Origin: Arthrobacter sp. FB24
GTDB lineage: Bacteria; Actinomycetota; Actinomycetes; Actinomycetales; Micrococcaceae
DNA length: 64,000 nt
Reading direction: 5' to 3'
Assembly (NCBI RefSeq): GCF_000196235.1
Contig: NC_008541.1
Coordinates: 2,418,001 to 2,482,000 of the forward strand
The notes under the pieces are model-generated. The model was not told where the DNA came from. It did not search any database and saw only the letters and a program-made list of their open reading frames with translations. Below are positions 26,124-37,100 of this stretch, in pieces (the first letter of the stretch is position 1; the number at the start of each line of letters is the position of its first letter). The position numbers and the translations under genes were made by a program.

Positions 26124-26873
26124 ATGCGATCCTCAGCCTCCCAGCCACTTCTCAAAGCCGCTTTATGGGACATGGATGGCACTATCGTCGACACTGAACC
26201 GTACTGGATCGAAGCTGAGCATGCGCTCGTTGCCGCCCACGGCGGACAGTGGTCCCACGCGCAGGCCATGCAGCTGGTGGGACAATCCCTGGTCTTCTCG
26301 GCAGGGGTTCTCCAAAAGGCCGGAGTCAAGCTTGAGGCCCGGGAGATTATCGACTCACTGACGGCCCGGGTCGTCAGCAAAGTCCGCAAGTCCGTTCCCT
26401 GGCGCCCGGGGGCGCGTGAACTGCTGGACCAGCTCCATGAGGCAGGCATCCGATGCGCCCTCGTGACCATGTCCGAAGGGCCGCTTGCACGTGAGGTCGT
26501 CGCGGCACTGCCGAAGCCCTACTTCGAGTTCCTGGTCACCGGCGACACCGTCACCAACGGAAAGCCCCACCCGGAGGCCTACCTCAAAGCAGTCGAACTG
26601 CTCCAGCAAGGAGATTCCGCACTGACTATCGCCGACTGCGTTGCGCTCGAAGATTCGGCGCCCGGCGTTGCTGCCGCCATGGCCGCAGGAGTGGCGACCG
26701 TGGCGATCCCGCACATCGTTCCGCTACCGGACGATCCGGCCCGGGCCACCTGGCACTCCCTCGAAGGCCGCACCGTGGCCGACCTGCAGCAGTTGGTGGC
26801 CCGGCGCAGCGAATTCGCTGTAGGGGACATCGGCCTGGAAGATGCAGCATTCCGGAGCCACGGCCTTGACTGA
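26124..26873 (+). CDS. HAD-superfamily hydrolase (subfamily IA)
   Basis: 249 aa from the ATG at 26124. HAD motif I DMDGTIVDTEP supplies the nucleophile Asp and acid/base Asp, motif II is VTMSEGP (Thr/Ser), motif III Lys lies in NGKPHPEAYLKA, and motif IV acidic pair in ALEDSAPGV. These make a phosphatase of the beta-phosphoglucomutase/sugar-phosphatase kind; the substrate is unknown. The frame extends upstream to 26016 but the family N-terminus starts at 26124. The stop overlaps the following site-2 protease start. Confidence 0.9.
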   Translation: MRSSASQPLLKAALWDMDGTIVDTEPYWIEAEHALVAAHGGQWSHAQAMQLVGQSLVFSAGVLQKAGVKLEAREIIDSLTARVVSKVRKSVPWRPGARELLDQLHEAGIRCALVTMSEGPLAREVVAALPKPYFEFLVTGDTVTNGKPHPEAYLKAVELLQQGDSALTIADCVALEDSAPGVAAAMAAGVATVAIPHIVPLPDDPARATWHSLEGRTVADLQQLVARRSEFAVGDIGLEDAAFRSHGLD

Positions 26874-28053
26874 CCCGGCGGGCGGCAGCGACCCGAAGGT
26901 TGCCAATGGCCGCAGGGAAGGCATATCGCTGGGCCGCATCGCGGGTATCAGGGTAGTCCTGGCGTATTCGTGGTTCATCATTGCTGCGTTCACCGTGATT
27001 GTGTACGGACCGGTGCTGGAGGGGCAGTACCCGGACATGGGAATCACGGCCTACTACGTGGCCTTCGCTTATGCCCTGCTCCTGCTCCTCTCAGTACTTG
27101 TCCACGAGCTCGCCCACGCCCTGACGGCCAAGATCTTCCACTGGCCCACCGAGAAAATCGTGCTCAACCTCTGGGGCGGCCACACGCAGTTCGAGGGCTT
27201 CACCGCAACGCCCGGACGCTCGGTGCTGGTGGCGATGGCCGGGCCTGCTGCGAACCTGGCACTGGCCGGTGCCGGCTGGCTGTTCATCCTGGCAACGGAT
27301 CCCTCCGGCGTGGCGGGAATCCTGTCCAACATCTTTGTCTGGGCGAACCTGCTCATCGGCATCTTCAACGTCCTTCCCGGGCTGCCGCTCGACGGCGGCC
27401 GCCTCGTTGAGTCCGCTGTCTGGAAAGCCACCGGAAGCCAGGAAAAAGGCACCGTGGCCGCCGGCTGGGCAGGGCGCATCATTGTCATTGCCCTAGCGGT
27501 CTGGTTCGTCCTGCTTCCGCTGGCGCGCGGCGACCGCCCCGACGTTTCACTGATGCTCATCACCGTGCTGGTGGGCAGCTTCCTGTGGATGGGGGCGTCG
27601 GCCTCCATCCAGCACGGAAGGCTTCGCAGCCGGCTGCACCTTGTCAACGCAGCGGCCCTCGCGGAACCAGCGGTCGGAATACCCGAATCCTCCACCGTGG
27701 CCGACGTTCTGCGGCTTGCTCCGCAAGGCACCCCTGCCATCGTTCTCTGCGGATCGGACGGACGTCCGGCCGGAATAGTCTCCGATGTCGCCGCCGCCTC
27801 CGTTCCCGCAGGTGCCGCAGCAACAACCCCCGCCACCGCAGTGGCGCACGCCCTCAGCGCCGGCGCCTACGTGCCCGAATGGTCCCAGGGCCAGGAGCTG
27901 GTGCAGTACCTTGCTCAGCTTGAGGGCCACGAGTATGCCGTGGTGGACCACCACGGAAAGGTGACCGGTCTGCTCCGCCAGCAGGCCGTGGTGACCGCCA
28001 TTACAGGCAAAGAAATGCGCCGCGGCGGGCGCGCCAAGGCGCAGAACCGGTAG
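26842..28053 (+). CDS. Site-2 protease family (M50) with C-terminal CBS-like region
   Basis: 403 aa membrane zinc protease. The HELAH motif (VLVHELAHAL) lies near residue 92 and the second active-site motif in NVLPGLPLDGGRL near 175, both in transmembrane segments. The C-terminal ~150 residues (from about 255) resemble a CBS-type regulatory module, as in Rip3-like M. tuberculosis Rv2625c. It probably cleaves membrane-embedded regulators. The ATG at 26842 overlaps the HAD gene by 32 bp; a TTG at 26866 (overlap 8 bp) is an alternative start. Confidence 0.88.
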   Translation: MQHSGATALTDPAGGSDPKVANGRREGISLGRIAGIRVVLAYSWFIIAAFTVIVYGPVLEGQYPDMGITAYYVAFAYALLLLLSVLVHELAHALTAKIFHWPTEKIVLNLWGGHTQFEGFTATPGRSVLVAMAGPAANLALAGAGWLFILATDPSGVAGILSNIFVWANLLIGIFNVLPGLPLDGGRLVESAVWKATGSQEKGTVAAGWAGRIIVIALAVWFVLLPLARGDRPDVSLMLITVLVGSFLWMGASASIQHGRLRSRLHLVNAAALAEPAVGIPESSTVADVLRLAPQGTPAIVLCGSDGRPAGIVSDVAAASVPAGAAATTPATAVAHALSAGAYVPEWSQGQELVQYLAQLEGHEYAVVDHHGKVTGLLRQQAVVTAITGKEMRRGGRAKAQNR

Positions 28054-28154
28054 AGTTACCTGCCGGTCGTGAAATACCGCTGCTCGGGCCCGCAACTGGT
28101 GCCCGGCCGTACTGATGCGTGGCCACCCAGGTTTACAAAAGCGAGGAATATTCC

Positions 28155-29222
28155 ATGAGCAGCGAAACTGCCGCCAACAACATCACGCGGGACGACACCG
28201 CAGACGCCGCCGGTACCACCGGGGTAGTACCCGTGGGTGCCGCCCGCCGCCGGGGTCCGTTCCGCGAAGGCGAGCGTGTGCAGCTGACTGACGAGCGCGG
28301 CCGGATGAACACCATCACACTGGAGGCCGGGGGAGCGTTCCACACCCACCGGGGCTTCCTTAACCATGATGAAATCATTGGCCAGGCCGATGGATCCGTC
28401 GTGACCAACAACGTGGGGCAGCAGTACCAGACGCTCCGTCCGCTGCTCTCGGACTTCGTACTCTCCATGCCCCGCGGGGCTGCCGTGGTCTACCCCAAGG
28501 ACGCCGGCCAGATCGTCACCATGGCGGACATCTTCCCCGGCGCCCGTGTGGTGGAAGCCGGTGTGGGGTCAGGTGCGTTGTCGATTTCGCTGCTGCGGGC
28601 AGTCGGCGACAACGGCTATCTGCACTCCTTCGAACGGCGCGAGGAATTCGCGGACATTGCCCGCGGCAACGTGGAAACAATCTTCGGCGGACCGCACCCC
28701 GCGTGGAAGATTTCCCTCGGGGACTTCCAGGAGGAAGTGGTCCGCAGCGAAGCACCCGGATCCGTGGACCGCGTGGTGCTGGACATGCTGGCACCCTGGG
28801 AATGCCTTGACGCCGTCGCCACGGTTCTCGCCCCGGGCGGCGTGTGGATCAACTACGTTGCCACCGTGACCCAGCTGTCCAGGACGGCGGAAGCAATCCG
28901 GGCCGATGGCCGCTTCACTGAGCCCGACGCCTGGGAATCCATGGTCCGCGGCTGGCACCTGGAGGGCCTTGCCGTGAGGCCGGACCACCGCATGGTGGCC
29001 CACACTGGATTCCTGCTGGTCACCCGCAGGCTCGCGGACGGCGTCACCGGCATCTCGGTAAAACGCCGGCCGTCCAAGACGGACTTCAACGAGGACGACG
29101 TCAACGCCTGGACTCCCGGCGCTGTAGGAGAGCGGCTCGTCTCCGACAAGAAACTCCGCCGCGCTGCACGAGATGCCATCGCCGGAACCCACGTCAAGGA
29201 CGACCCGGAGGTCACGAACTAG
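28155..29222 (+). CDS. trmI: tRNA (adenine-58-N1) methyltransferase
   Basis: 355 aa. SAM methyltransferase of the TrmI family, making m1A58 in tRNA T loops. SAM motif I VVEAGVGSGALSISLLRAVG near 135, the RGPFREGERVQLTDERGR N-terminal beta domain, and DMLAPWECLDAV with the substrate-binding region support it. Start ATG 28155 follows GAGGAA; a frame from 28119 is longer but lacks a site. Upstream of the proteasome ATPase in the same order as in M. tuberculosis. Confidence 0.94.
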   Translation: MSSETAANNITRDDTADAAGTTGVVPVGAARRRGPFREGERVQLTDERGRMNTITLEAGGAFHTHRGFLNHDEIIGQADGSVVTNNVGQQYQTLRPLLSDFVLSMPRGAAVVYPKDAGQIVTMADIFPGARVVEAGVGSGALSISLLRAVGDNGYLHSFERREEFADIARGNVETIFGGPHPAWKISLGDFQEEVVRSEAPGSVDRVVLDMLAPWECLDAVATVLAPGGVWINYVATVTQLSRTAEAIRADGRFTEPDAWESMVRGWHLEGLAVRPDHRMVAHTGFLLVTRRLADGVTGISVKRRPSKTDFNEDDVNAWTPGAVGERLVSDKKLRRAARDAIAGTHVKDDPEVTN

Positions 29223-29301
29223 TCCGTATTTCGGATGTCTCCAGCAGTACCCGGCTTCTTGGGGCTAAGGTCTTAATAGAAGCGCAGGAAGGGGCTGATG
29301 C

Positions 29302-31086
29302 ATGATGGAGACTCCGAACAACGACTCCTCACGGACACCGGACGAGGCCGCAGGGGCACCGGACCCTGAGAGTGCCCGCTACGTAGCCAACGAACTCTCA
29401 GTTGCGGACCGTCAGGTGAACATCCTCCGGGACAAGCTGCGGCACATAGACCGCCAGCTTGCCGCCGCGACGCAGAACAACTCAAAACTGGTGGGCATGC
29501 TGGAAACCGCGAAAGCGGAAATCCTGCGCCTCAAGAACGCCCTGGACCAGGAAGGCCAGCCGCCCTACAGCTTTGGGACCATTCTGCAGCTGAACCCCAA
29601 GCGGCAGCCCACAGCCGGCAACAGCGGGCAGGCGGCCACTGAAGAATCGGTGGACATCTTCAACGCCGGCCGCAAAATGCGCGTCGGCGTGAGCCCGCTG
29701 GTAAACATGAATCAGCTTGCCGTGGGGCAGGAAGTCCTCCTCAACGAAGCACTGCTGGTGGTGGCGGGCCTCGGCTACGAACGCGCCGGGGAACTTGTCA
29801 CGCTCAAGGAGATGCTGGGGACCGACCGAGCCTTGGTCGTGGGACGCGCTGACGAGGAACGGGTCATCCGCCTTTCCGGGGCGCTGATGTCGGAGAAGCT
29901 CCGCGTGGGCGACGCCCTCTCCATCGACTCGCGGACGGGGTATGCCCTCGAGAAGGTTCCGCGCTCGGAGGTGGAGAACCTTGTGCTCGAAGAGGTCCCG
30001 GACATCACGTATGAGGACATCGGCGGCCTGGGCCCGCAGATCGAACAGATCCGGGATGCCGTCGAGCTGCCGTTCCTGCACCCGGACCTCTACCGCGAAC
30101 ACGGCCTGAAGGCCCCCAAGGGGATCCTCCTTTACGGCCCGCCGGGATGCGGCAAGACGCTGATCGCCAAGGCTGTGGCCAATTCGCTTGCTGCCCGGGC
30201 CGCCGAGCGCACCGGGAACGTGGACCTGAAGAGCTACTTCCTTAATATCAAGGGCCCGGAGCTCCTGGACAAGTACGTCGGCGAGACCGAGCGGCACATC
30301 CGCCTGATCTTCTCGCGTGCACGGGAAAAGGCCTCGGACGGCAGCCCGGTTGTTGTGTTCTTCGACGAGATGGATTCGTTGTTCCGCACCCGCGGCACCG
30401 GCATCTCCTCGGACGTGGAAACGACCATCGTCCCTCAGCTCCTGAGCGAGATCGACGGCGTCGAACGCCTGGACAACGTGATTGTCATCGGCGCGTCCAA
30501 CCGTGAGGACATGATCGACCCGGCCATCCTGCGCCCGGGCCGGCTGGACGTCAAGGTCAAGATCCAGCGGCCGGATGCAGAAGCCGCCGCCGATATCTTC
30601 TACAAGTACATCACCACGGACCTTCCGTTCCACGAGTCCGACCTCGCCGAACACAGCGGCGACGTCCAGGCGACCGTCGACGCCATGATCCAGCGCACCG
30701 TTGAGGCAATGTACTCCACCGAGAAATCCAACGAGTACCTCGAAGTGACGTACGCCAACGGCGATACCGAGATGCTGTACTTCAAGGACTTCAACTCCGG
30801 CGCCGTGGTGCAGAACGTGGTTGACCGTGCCAAGAAGTACGCCATTAAGGACCTTCTGACCACACAGCAAAAGGGTCTTCGCATCGACCACCTGCTGCGC
30901 GCCGTCGTCGATGAATTCCGTGAACATGAGGATATGCCCAACACCACCAACCCGGATGACTGGGCGCGGATCTCCGGCAAGAAGGGTGAACGCATCACCT
31001 ATATCCGCACGATCGTCCAGGGCAAGGCAGGACAGGAACCCGGGAAATCCATCGAGACAATGCCCAGCACGGGCCAGTACCTGTGA
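29302..31086 (+). CDS. arc: Proteasome-activating AAA ATPase (ARC/Mpa)
   Basis: 594 aa. It unfolds pupylated proteins and feeds them to the 20S core. An N-terminal coiled coil (about 28-75), OB-fold interdomain, then the AAA domain with Walker [14 protein letters not shown] near 278, Walker [13 protein letters not shown] near 350 and a later Arg finger region. The C-terminus ends GQYL, the motif that docks into the proteasome. ATG at 29302 has GGGG a few bases upstream. It overlaps dop by 4 bp (GTGA). Confidence 0.97.
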   Translation: MMETPNNDSSRTPDEAAGAPDPESARYVANELSVADRQVNILRDKLRHIDRQLAAATQNNSKLVGMLETAKAEILRLKNALDQEGQPPYSFGTILQLNPKRQPTAGNSGQAATEESVDIFNAGRKMRVGVSPLVNMNQLAVGQEVLLNEALLVVAGLGYERAGELVTLKEMLGTDRALVVGRADEERVIRLSGALMSEKLRVGDALSIDSRTGYALEKVPRSEVENLVLEEVPDITYEDIGGLGPQIEQIRDAVELPFLHPDLYREHGLKAPKGILLYGPPGCGKTLIAKAVANSLAARAAERTGNVDLKSYFLNIKGPELLDKYVGETERHIRLIFSRAREKASDGSPVVVFFDEMDSLFRTRGTGISSDVETTIVPQLLSEIDGVERLDNVIVIGASNREDMIDPAILRPGRLDVKVKIQRPDAEAAADIFYKYITTDLPFHESDLAEHSGDVQATVDAMIQRTVEAMYSTEKSNEYLEVTYANGDTEMLYFKDFNSGAVVQNVVDRAKKYAIKDLLTTQQKGLRIDHLLRAVVDEFREHEDMPNTTNPDDWARISGKKGERITYIRTIVQGKAGQEPGKSIETMPSTGQYL

Positions 31087-32756
31087 CGCCGCGCAGCGCC
31101 GGGGTTCCCGGCGCCCCGCTCCCGGCGGGCGGGGCCATGCGGGTGATGGGTTCGGAAACCGAATACGGCATCCACGCTCCGTCGGCGCCGGGCGCCAACG
31201 CCACGATGATGTCCGCCCGGGTAATTCAGGCCTATGCCCAGCTGACCCGCCAGCGCGCTGCAGGCGGGGCGGAAACACGGTGGGACTACACGGATGAGGA
31301 ACCCCTGCATGACGCCCGGGGCTGGACCCTCGAACGCAACCAGGCCGACCCAAGCCAGCTGACGGACCAGCCCCCGGTCCTCGACGCCGAAGCTGTGGCG
31401 CTGGCCTACGGACGCGAAGAACTGGAGCAGGACGGCGAAGACGAAACCGGCTCGCTCCTGATGAACATGGTGTTGGGCAATGGCGCGCGCCTGTACGTGG
31501 ACCACGCGCATCCGGAATATTCCAGCCCGGAGGTGACGAATCCGCTGGACGCGGTTGCCTGGGACGCTGCAGGAGACCTGGTGGCACTTTCGGCGGTACG
31601 CCGCATGGCCGCCGATCCGCAGCTTCCGCCGGTGAACCTGTACAAGAACAATACGGACAACAAGTCGGTGTCCTACGGCTCGCACGAGAATTACCTCATG
31701 CCGCGGGCGGTGCCCTTTGGCGACATCGTCCGGGGGCTCACGCCGTTCTTCATCACGCGTCAGATCATGTGCGGTGCCGGCCGCGTGGGCCTCGGACAGG
31801 ACAGCTCCCGGCCGGGCTACCAGATCAGCCAGCGGGCGGATTTCTTCGAGGCTGAGGTTGGTCTGGAGACGACCATCCGCCGTCCGATCATCAACACCCG
31901 TGACGAACCGCATGCCACGGCGGACAAATACCGCCGCCTTCATGTGATCATCGGCGACGCGAACCTCAGCCAGGCCGCCAACTACCTGAAGTTCGGCACC
32001 ACGGCCATGGTGCTCAGCCTGATCGAGGCCGGACTTGCCCCCCGCGTTGAGGTCCACGAGCCGGTCGCGGCCCTCCAGGCCGTTAGCCATGACACCTCCC
32101 TGACCGCAACCCTCAGGCTTCTCGATGGCCGCCGCGTCACGGCTTTGGACCTGCAGTGGATGTACCACGAGGCCGCAGCCAAGCTCGCCCAGGACACCGG
32201 GGTGGGTGATTCCGTGGACGGCGACGGACACACCCACGCCCTCCTGGAACGCTGGGCTGCGACGCTGACGGATCTCGACAGTGACCGGACGGCTGCTGCC
32301 TCGTCCGTGGAGTGGCTTGCCAAGCTTTCCTTGTTGGAAGGCTACCGTCAGCGGGATGGACTGCAATGGAACGACGCCCGGCTGGGCCTTGTGGACCTTC
32401 AGTGGGCAGACGTCAGGCCCGAAAAGGGGCTTTACTACCGGATGCTTGCACGGGGCCGGATGGACCGGATCGTCGCCGACGAAACCATCGCCCGGGCGAT
32501 GACGGAGCCGCCGTCGGACACGCGCGCATACTTCCGCGGCCGCTGTGTCAGCAGCTTCAGCAAAGACGTGGTCGGTGCAAGCTGGGACTCGGTCATCTTC
32601 GATGTACCGGGCCATGGACGGCTCCAACGAGTACCCACCCGTGAGCCCTTGAGGGGAACGGAAGCCCTCACCGGGGGCCTGTTTGCGAGGCACAAGGACA
32701 CCGGGTCTTTCCTGGCAGAACTACTCGGACAAACTCCGCCTCCGCCACCGGCATAA
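31083..32756 (+). CDS. dop: Pup deamidase/depupylase
   Basis: 557 aa. It deamidates the C-terminal Gln of Pup to Glu, and removes Pup from substrates. The carboxylate-amine ligase fold is shown by [10 protein letters not shown] near the N-terminus, [30 protein letters not shown], and [23 protein letters not shown]. The GTG start at 31083 overlaps arc by 4 bp, a classical coupled start. An internal ATG at 31137 would begin just before the conserved motif and is an alternative. Confidence 0.96.
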   Translation: MTPRSAGVPGAPLPAGGAMRVMGSETEYGIHAPSAPGANATMMSARVIQAYAQLTRQRAAGGAETRWDYTDEEPLHDARGWTLERNQADPSQLTDQPPVLDAEAVALAYGREELEQDGEDETGSLLMNMVLGNGARLYVDHAHPEYSSPEVTNPLDAVAWDAAGDLVALSAVRRMAADPQLPPVNLYKNNTDNKSVSYGSHENYLMPRAVPFGDIVRGLTPFFITRQIMCGAGRVGLGQDSSRPGYQISQRADFFEAEVGLETTIRRPIINTRDEPHATADKYRRLHVIIGDANLSQAANYLKFGTTAMVLSLIEAGLAPRVEVHEPVAALQAVSHDTSLTATLRLLDGRRVTALDLQWMYHEAAAKLAQDTGVGDSVDGDGHTHALLERWAATLTDLDSDRTAAASSVEWLAKLSLLEGYRQRDGLQWNDARLGLVDLQWADVRPEKGLYYRMLARGRMDRIVADETIARAMTEPPSDTRAYFRGRCVSSFSKDVVGASWDSVIFDVPGHGRLQRVPTREPLRGTEALTGGLFARHKDTGSFLAELLGQTPPPPPA

Positions 32757-32840
32757 AGCACCCCACCATGGCTTAAGGCGTGGCAATATGGGCTTACAGG
32801 ATGTCCCCTCTCATCGGGGATGGATAGAAGGAGAAGGAAA

Positions 32841-33044
32841 ATGGCAGGCCAGGAGCAGCAGCAGCCGCAGTCACGGGAGAGCGAATTCGAAGACGACGCC
32901 CCCGCAACGCCGCCCGCACCCGGAGAAGCCCAGGCATCGGCAGCCACCCAAGGCGTGGACGACCTCCTGGACGAAATCGACGGCGTCCTCGAATCAAACG
33001 CCGAAGAATTCGTCCGTGCCTTCGTTCAAAAGGGCGGCCAATAG
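32841..33044 (+). CDS. pup: Prokaryotic ubiquitin-like protein Pup
   Basis: 67 aa, mostly disordered, with a Gln-rich start and the conserved VDDLLDEIDGVLESNAEEFV helix that binds the ATPase coiled coil. It ends in GGQ, so Dop must deamidate Gln to Glu before PafA can use it. Start ATG at 32841 has an ideal GAAGGAGAAGG site. It lies between dop and prcB as in other actinobacteria. Confidence 0.98.
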   Translation: MAGQEQQQPQSRESEFEDDAPATPPAPGEAQASAATQGVDDLLDEIDGVLESNAEEFVRAFVQKGGQ

Positions 33045-33130
33045 GACCCAGGCTGCCCTCGCCTGAACGGAGGGACGGCAGGCCGGACGCCCGAAGAGAC
33101 GTTGATCCACCACGTTGAAGGAGTGCATCA

Positions 33131-33958
33131 GTGCAGGACACCACAGCCAACCAGGTAGCTGCCAACGCCACGTCATCATTCACTGAACACCTCCAACGCA
33201 ACAGGCCCGGCCTGCTTCCCTACAATCAGCCGTTCCCGGCAGCGCTGACCGGGGCGGGATCACAGCCGTTGCAGGTGCCGCACGCCACCACCATCGTTTC
33301 CCTGACCTATGGCGGGGGAGTCCTGATGGCCGGAGACCGCCGCGCCACGATGGGGAACGTCATCGCCAGCAGGCACATCGAAAAAGTGTTTCCCGCCGAC
33401 AGCTATTCGGTGCTGGGAATTGCCGGCACTGCAGGCATCGCCATCGATCTCACGCGGCTGTTCCAGGTGGAGCTGGAACACTACGAAAAAATCGAGGGAA
33501 CCCTGCTGAGCCTGGAGGGTAAAGCCAACCGGCTCGGTGCCATGATCCGCGGAAACCTGCCCATGGCCATGCAGGGACTGGCCGTAGTGCCGTTGTTCGC
33601 CGGGTTCGACCTGCCCGTCGGCATCGGCCGCCTGTTTTCTTACGACGTCACCGGCGGACGGTACGAGGAGAAGGAACACCATGCCGTGGGTTCCGGTTCC
33701 GTGTTTGCACGAGGTGCACTCAAGAAACTTTGGCGGCCGGGGCTGACGGCCGAAGAGGCCGTGGCCGTGGCCGTTGAATCCCTTTACGACGCGGCTGACG
33801 ACGACTCGGCAACCGGCGGACCGGACCCCGTCCGGCAGTTGTGGCCGGTTGTCTATACCGTTGAACGTTCAGGCGCCAGGCGCATACCCGACCATGACCT
33901 CGCCTCCGTGGCCGGGGCCATCATCGAGGCCAGGACCACGGCACGGCGGGAGGCCTGA
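33131..33958 (+). CDS. prcB: Proteasome beta subunit
   Basis: 275 aa with a propeptide of about 52 residues. The sequence [12 protein letters not shown] marks cleavage before Thr53, which becomes the N-terminal nucleophile; [16 protein letters not shown] follows. The seven-stranded Ntn-hydrolase fold is intact. Start is GTG 33131; pup ends 86 bp upstream. The next gene prcA begins just after the stop. Confidence 0.97.
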   Translation: MQDTTANQVAANATSSFTEHLQRNRPGLLPYNQPFPAALTGAGSQPLQVPHATTIVSLTYGGGVLMAGDRRATMGNVIASRHIEKVFPADSYSVLGIAGTAGIAIDLTRLFQVELEHYEKIEGTLLSLEGKANRLGAMIRGNLPMAMQGLAVVPLFAGFDLPVGIGRLFSYDVTGGRYEEKEHHAVGSGSVFARGALKKLWRPGLTAEEAVAVAVESLYDAADDDSATGGPDPVRQLWPVVYTVERSGARRIPDHDLASVAGAIIEARTTARREA

Positions 33959-33959
33959 G

Positions 33960-34667
33960 ATGACCCAACAGTTTTATGTGTCGCCCGAACAGCTGATGAA
34001 GGACCGTGCGGACTTCGCACGGAAGGGTATCGCCCGCGGCCGCTCGGTCGTGGTCATCAGCTGCGAGGAGGGAATTGCACTCGTCGCGGAAAATCCCTCC
34101 CCGTCGTTGCACAAGATCGGTGAAATCTACGACAAGATCGCCTTCGCCGCCGTCGGAAAATACAACGAGTTTGAAAGCCTCCGCCAAGCGGGAGTCCGGT
34201 ACGCGGACGTCCGCGGCTACTCCTACGACCGGGAGGACGTCACAGCAAGGGGCCTGGCCAGCGTCTATGCGCAAAGCCTGGGTGCAGTGTTCACGGCCGA
34301 ACAGAAACCGTTTGAAGTTGAGCTTGCAGTAGCGGAAGTCGGAGGGAACCAGTCGGACGACCACCTGTACCGGCTGACGTTCGACGGTTCGATCGCTGAT
34401 GAGAAACGCTTCATCGTGATGGGCGGCCAGGCCGACAAGGTGGCCGAGACGGTGGAGGGCGGGTGGCAGCAGGAACTGAACTTCGCCGGTGCAATCAGGC
34501 TCGCAATGAAAGGGCTCGTCACCGACAAGGAAGCCGGCGAACTTCCGGCGTCAGCCCTGGAAGTTGCAGTACTGGACCGCGCTTCGGAGAGCACCCGTGG
34601 ATCACGGCGGGCCTTCCGGCGCCTCGGCGACGACGAAATCGCCGCCCTGCTGTCTAAGGAGAACTGA
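33960..34667 (+). CDS. prcA: Proteasome alpha subunit
   Basis: 235 aa. Alpha rings form the gated antechamber of the 20S core. [23 protein letters not shown] is the gating N-terminus, followed by [21 protein letters not shown]. No catalytic Thr, as expected. The ATG is at 33960, one base after the prcB stop, so translation is coupled. The next gene, pafA, begins 1 bp after the prcA stop. Confidence 0.97.
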   Translation: MTQQFYVSPEQLMKDRADFARKGIARGRSVVVISCEEGIALVAENPSPSLHKIGEIYDKIAFAAVGKYNEFESLRQAGVRYADVRGYSYDREDVTARGLASVYAQSLGAVFTAEQKPFEVELAVAEVGGNQSDDHLYRLTFDGSIADEKRFIVMGGQADKVAETVEGGWQQELNFAGAIRLAMKGLVTDKEAGELPASALEVAVLDRASESTRGSRRAFRRLGDDEIAALLSKEN

Positions 34668-34668
34668 A

Positions 34669-36033
34669 ATGGACAAGCGCATTTTCGGCATTGAAACCGA
34701 ATTCGGCATCTCGTACTCGAGCCCGGACTCGCGTCCGCTAGCACCGGAGGAAGTGGCACGCTACCTCTTCCGCAAGGTGGTCAGCTGGGGCCGTTCCTCC
34801 AATGTGTTCCTGACGAACGGGTCACGCCTATACCTGGACGTGGGCTCCCACCCCGAGTACGCGACCGCCGAATGCGACGACCTGGGACAGCTGATCGCCC
34901 ACGACCGCGCGGGTGAACTGATCCTGGACGACCTCGTGGACGAGGCCCAGGAAAGGCTCGCCGCCGAGGGATTCAACGGCACCGTTTACCTTTTCAAGAA
35001 CAACACCGACTCCGCGGGCAATTCATACGGCAGCCACGAAAACTACCTCATTCCCCGCCGCGGTGAATTCTCGAGGCTGGCCGAGATCCTCATCCCCTTC
35101 CTGGTAACACGCCAGCTCATCGCCGGTGCCGGCAAGATCCTGAAGACCCCGCACGGCGCCACTTTTGCCTTTTCCCAGCGCGCGGACCATATCTGGGAAG
35201 GCGTTTCCTCCGCAACCACCCGGTCCCGTCCTATCATCAACACCCGGGACGAACCGCACGCCGACGCTGAGTTCTACCGCCGCCTCCACGTCATCGTGGG
35301 CGACTCCAACATGTCCGAAACTACGGCCCTGATGAAGGTCGGCACGGTGGACCTGATCCTCCGTATGATCGAGGCCGGGGTGATCATGCGGGACATGCGG
35401 ATGGAGAATCCGATCCGCAGCATCCGTGAGATCTCCCACGACCTCAGTGGAAGGGCGCTCATCCGCCTTGCGAACGGCCGTCAGCTGACAGCCCTGGAAA
35501 TCCAGCGTGAGTACCTCAACAAAGTCACGTCCTTTGTCGCCGAGAACGGCGCCCACAACCAGCATGTGCCGCTCATCCTGGACCTCTGGGAACGGACGCT
35601 GACGGCCATTGAAAGCGGAGACACCAGCACGATTGACACTGAGATCGACTGGGCCATCAAGAAAAAGCTGATGGACAGCTACCGGAAACGGCACGGACTC
35701 GGGCTGGATGCACCGAGGATCGCCCAGCTGGACCTCACCTACCACGACATTTCGCGGACCCGCGGGCTCTACTACCTGCTGCAGTCCCGCGGTGCTGTCC
35801 GCCGGGTGGTGGACGACACTGCCGTCAAGGACGCTGTTGATGCGCCGCCGCAGACAACCCGGGCAAAGCTCCGCGGGGACTTTGTCCGCCGCGCCCAGGA
35901 ACTGGGCCGCGACTATACGGTTGACTGGGTGCATCTGAAGCTCAACGACCGCGCCCACCAGACGATCCTCTGCAAGGATCCGTTCCGCAACGTGGACGAG
36001 CGCGTCGATGCCCTCCTGGACTCTATGGGCTGA
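34669..36033 (+). CDS. pafA: Pup ligase (proteasome accessory factor A)
   Basis: 454 aa. It joins the deamidated C-terminal Glu of Pup to substrate Lys using [21 protein letters not shown] contains the catalytic Glu; the [17 protein letters not shown] and [15 protein letters not shown] segments are shared with Dop, its paralogue. Translation starts at ATG 34669, with AAGGAG in the end of prcA. It closes the pup-prcBA-pafA operon, followed by two strong hairpins. Confidence 0.97.
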   Translation: MDKRIFGIETEFGISYSSPDSRPLAPEEVARYLFRKVVSWGRSSNVFLTNGSRLYLDVGSHPEYATAECDDLGQLIAHDRAGELILDDLVDEAQERLAAEGFNGTVYLFKNNTDSAGNSYGSHENYLIPRRGEFSRLAEILIPFLVTRQLIAGAGKILKTPHGATFAFSQRADHIWEGVSSATTRSRPIINTRDEPHADAEFYRRLHVIVGDSNMSETTALMKVGTVDLILRMIEAGVIMRDMRMENPIRSIREISHDLSGRALIRLANGRQLTALEIQREYLNKVTSFVAENGAHNQHVPLILDLWERTLTAIESGDTSTIDTEIDWAIKKKLMDSYRKRHGLGLDAPRIAQLDLTYHDISRTRGLYYLLQSRGAVRRVVDDTAVKDAVDAPPQTTRAKLRGDFVRRAQELGRDYTVDWVHLKLNDRAHQTILCKDPFRNVDERVDALLDSMG

Positions 36034-36060
36034 TACCCAGCTTCAGGGGCTATTCTGGAT

Positions 36061-36116
36061 GGGGCCGTTTAACCGGCCCCGACTGCGTTGCCGCAGGCTC
36101 CACTTGCGGCAACGCA
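36061..36116 (+). terminator. Two consecutive hairpins after pafA
   Basis: Hairpin 1: GGGGCCG/CGGCCCC around TTTAAC (36061-36080). Hairpin 2: TGCGTTGCCGCA and TGCGGCAACGCA, a perfect 12-bp stem around nine bases (36084-36116). Neither has a long T run, so they may be Rho-assisted terminators, an attenuator or a processing site between pafA and the FKBP genes. Confidence 0.55.
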
Positions 36117-36144
36117 TCCATCTTGCCCCGACGAAAGTTCTTAC

Positions 36145-37074
36145 GTGCGCCGACTACTAGCAATTCTCATTCCCGGACTGCTGCTGATATCCGCCTGCGG
36201 CGGAACGCCCGCAGCCCCGGAACCCACCAGCCAGTCTGCTGGCGAGACCGCCAAGCTCGACTCCCTGAAGCTTACGGACAACGGGGACAAGAAGGCACCC
36301 GGAGTCGCATTCGACAAGCCCCTGGACGTGAAGGAACCCACCGTCAAGGTGGTCACCGAGGGCGACGGGGAACGCCTCAAGGCCAACCAGATCGCCGACA
36401 TCTCCATCCTCGCCGTCAGCGGCAAGGACGGCTCCACCCTTGAAGACACCTTTGCCAAGGACCCGGAGCCTCTTGAATTGAACGATGCCCTCAAGACCGG
36501 AAACGCCGTGATCTACAACGCGTTTGTGGGCGCCAAGATTGGCTCGCAGCTGGCTCTCGCCGTCCCCGGCCAGGCCGCCAAGGAAGGTGCCGAGGCCGGC
36601 CCCACGCAATTGCTCGTGGTCAAGGTCCTCTCCGCGAAGGACGCCCCGAAGGTGCTCGACAAGCCTGAGGGTGAGACGGTCACGCCTCCCGCCGGGCTTC
36701 CCACCGTCAAGGAAAACGACAAGGGCATCCCGGAGATCTCTGTTGAGGGCGTCAAGGCACCCACGGCACTCGTCTCCCAGGACCTGGTCAAGGGCACAGG
36801 CCCCGCTGTGAAGGAAACCGACACCCTGACGGTGAACTACGTCGGAGTCACCCTGAACGGCGGAACGAAATTCGATTCCAGCTTCGACCGCGGCGAAAAG
36901 GCCAGCTTCCCGCTGACCGGCGTCATCAAGGGCTGGACGCAGGGCCTTGCCGGCAAGACCGTGGGCTCACGCGTCCTCCTGGTCATTCCGAAGGACCTTG
37001 CCTACGGTGATGCGGGACAGGGCGAGGCCAAGGGCGACCTGGTGTTCGTCGTCGACATCCTCGGCGTCAAGTAA
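36145..37074 (+). CDS. FKBP-type peptidyl-prolyl isomerase lipoprotein
   Basis: 309 aa from the GTG at 36145. The signal peptide ends LLISAC, a lipobox, so it is a surface-anchored lipoprotein. The C-terminal domain (about 205-309, VNYVGVTLNGGTKFDSSF, GVIKGWTQGLAGKTVG and IPKDLAYGD) is a full FKBP isomerase; the region before it (about 60-170) is weakly similar to a second, degenerate FKBP domain. It probably folds or assembles exported proteins. The upstream in-frame ATG 36088 would place the signal peptide inside, so GTG is preferred. Confidence 0.9.
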   Translation: MRRLLAILIPGLLLISACGGTPAAPEPTSQSAGETAKLDSLKLTDNGDKKAPGVAFDKPLDVKEPTVKVVTEGDGERLKANQIADISILAVSGKDGSTLEDTFAKDPEPLELNDALKTGNAVIYNAFVGAKIGSQLALAVPGQAAKEGAEAGPTQLLVVKVLSAKDAPKVLDKPEGETVTPPAGLPTVKENDKGIPEISVEGVKAPTALVSQDLVKGTGPAVKETDTLTVNYVGVTLNGGTKFDSSFDRGEKASFPLTGVIKGWTQGLAGKTVGSRVLLVIPKDLAYGDAGQGEAKGDLVFVVDILGVK

Positions 37075-37100
37075 GCCAAACCAACCAAAAAGGAGCAAAC

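Noticed and set aside
29482-32693. Two long minus-strand frames (701 and 564 aa) opposite arc and dop
   Set aside because: Shadows caused by high GC third positions; both contain no recognisable domain and oppose well-supported genes.
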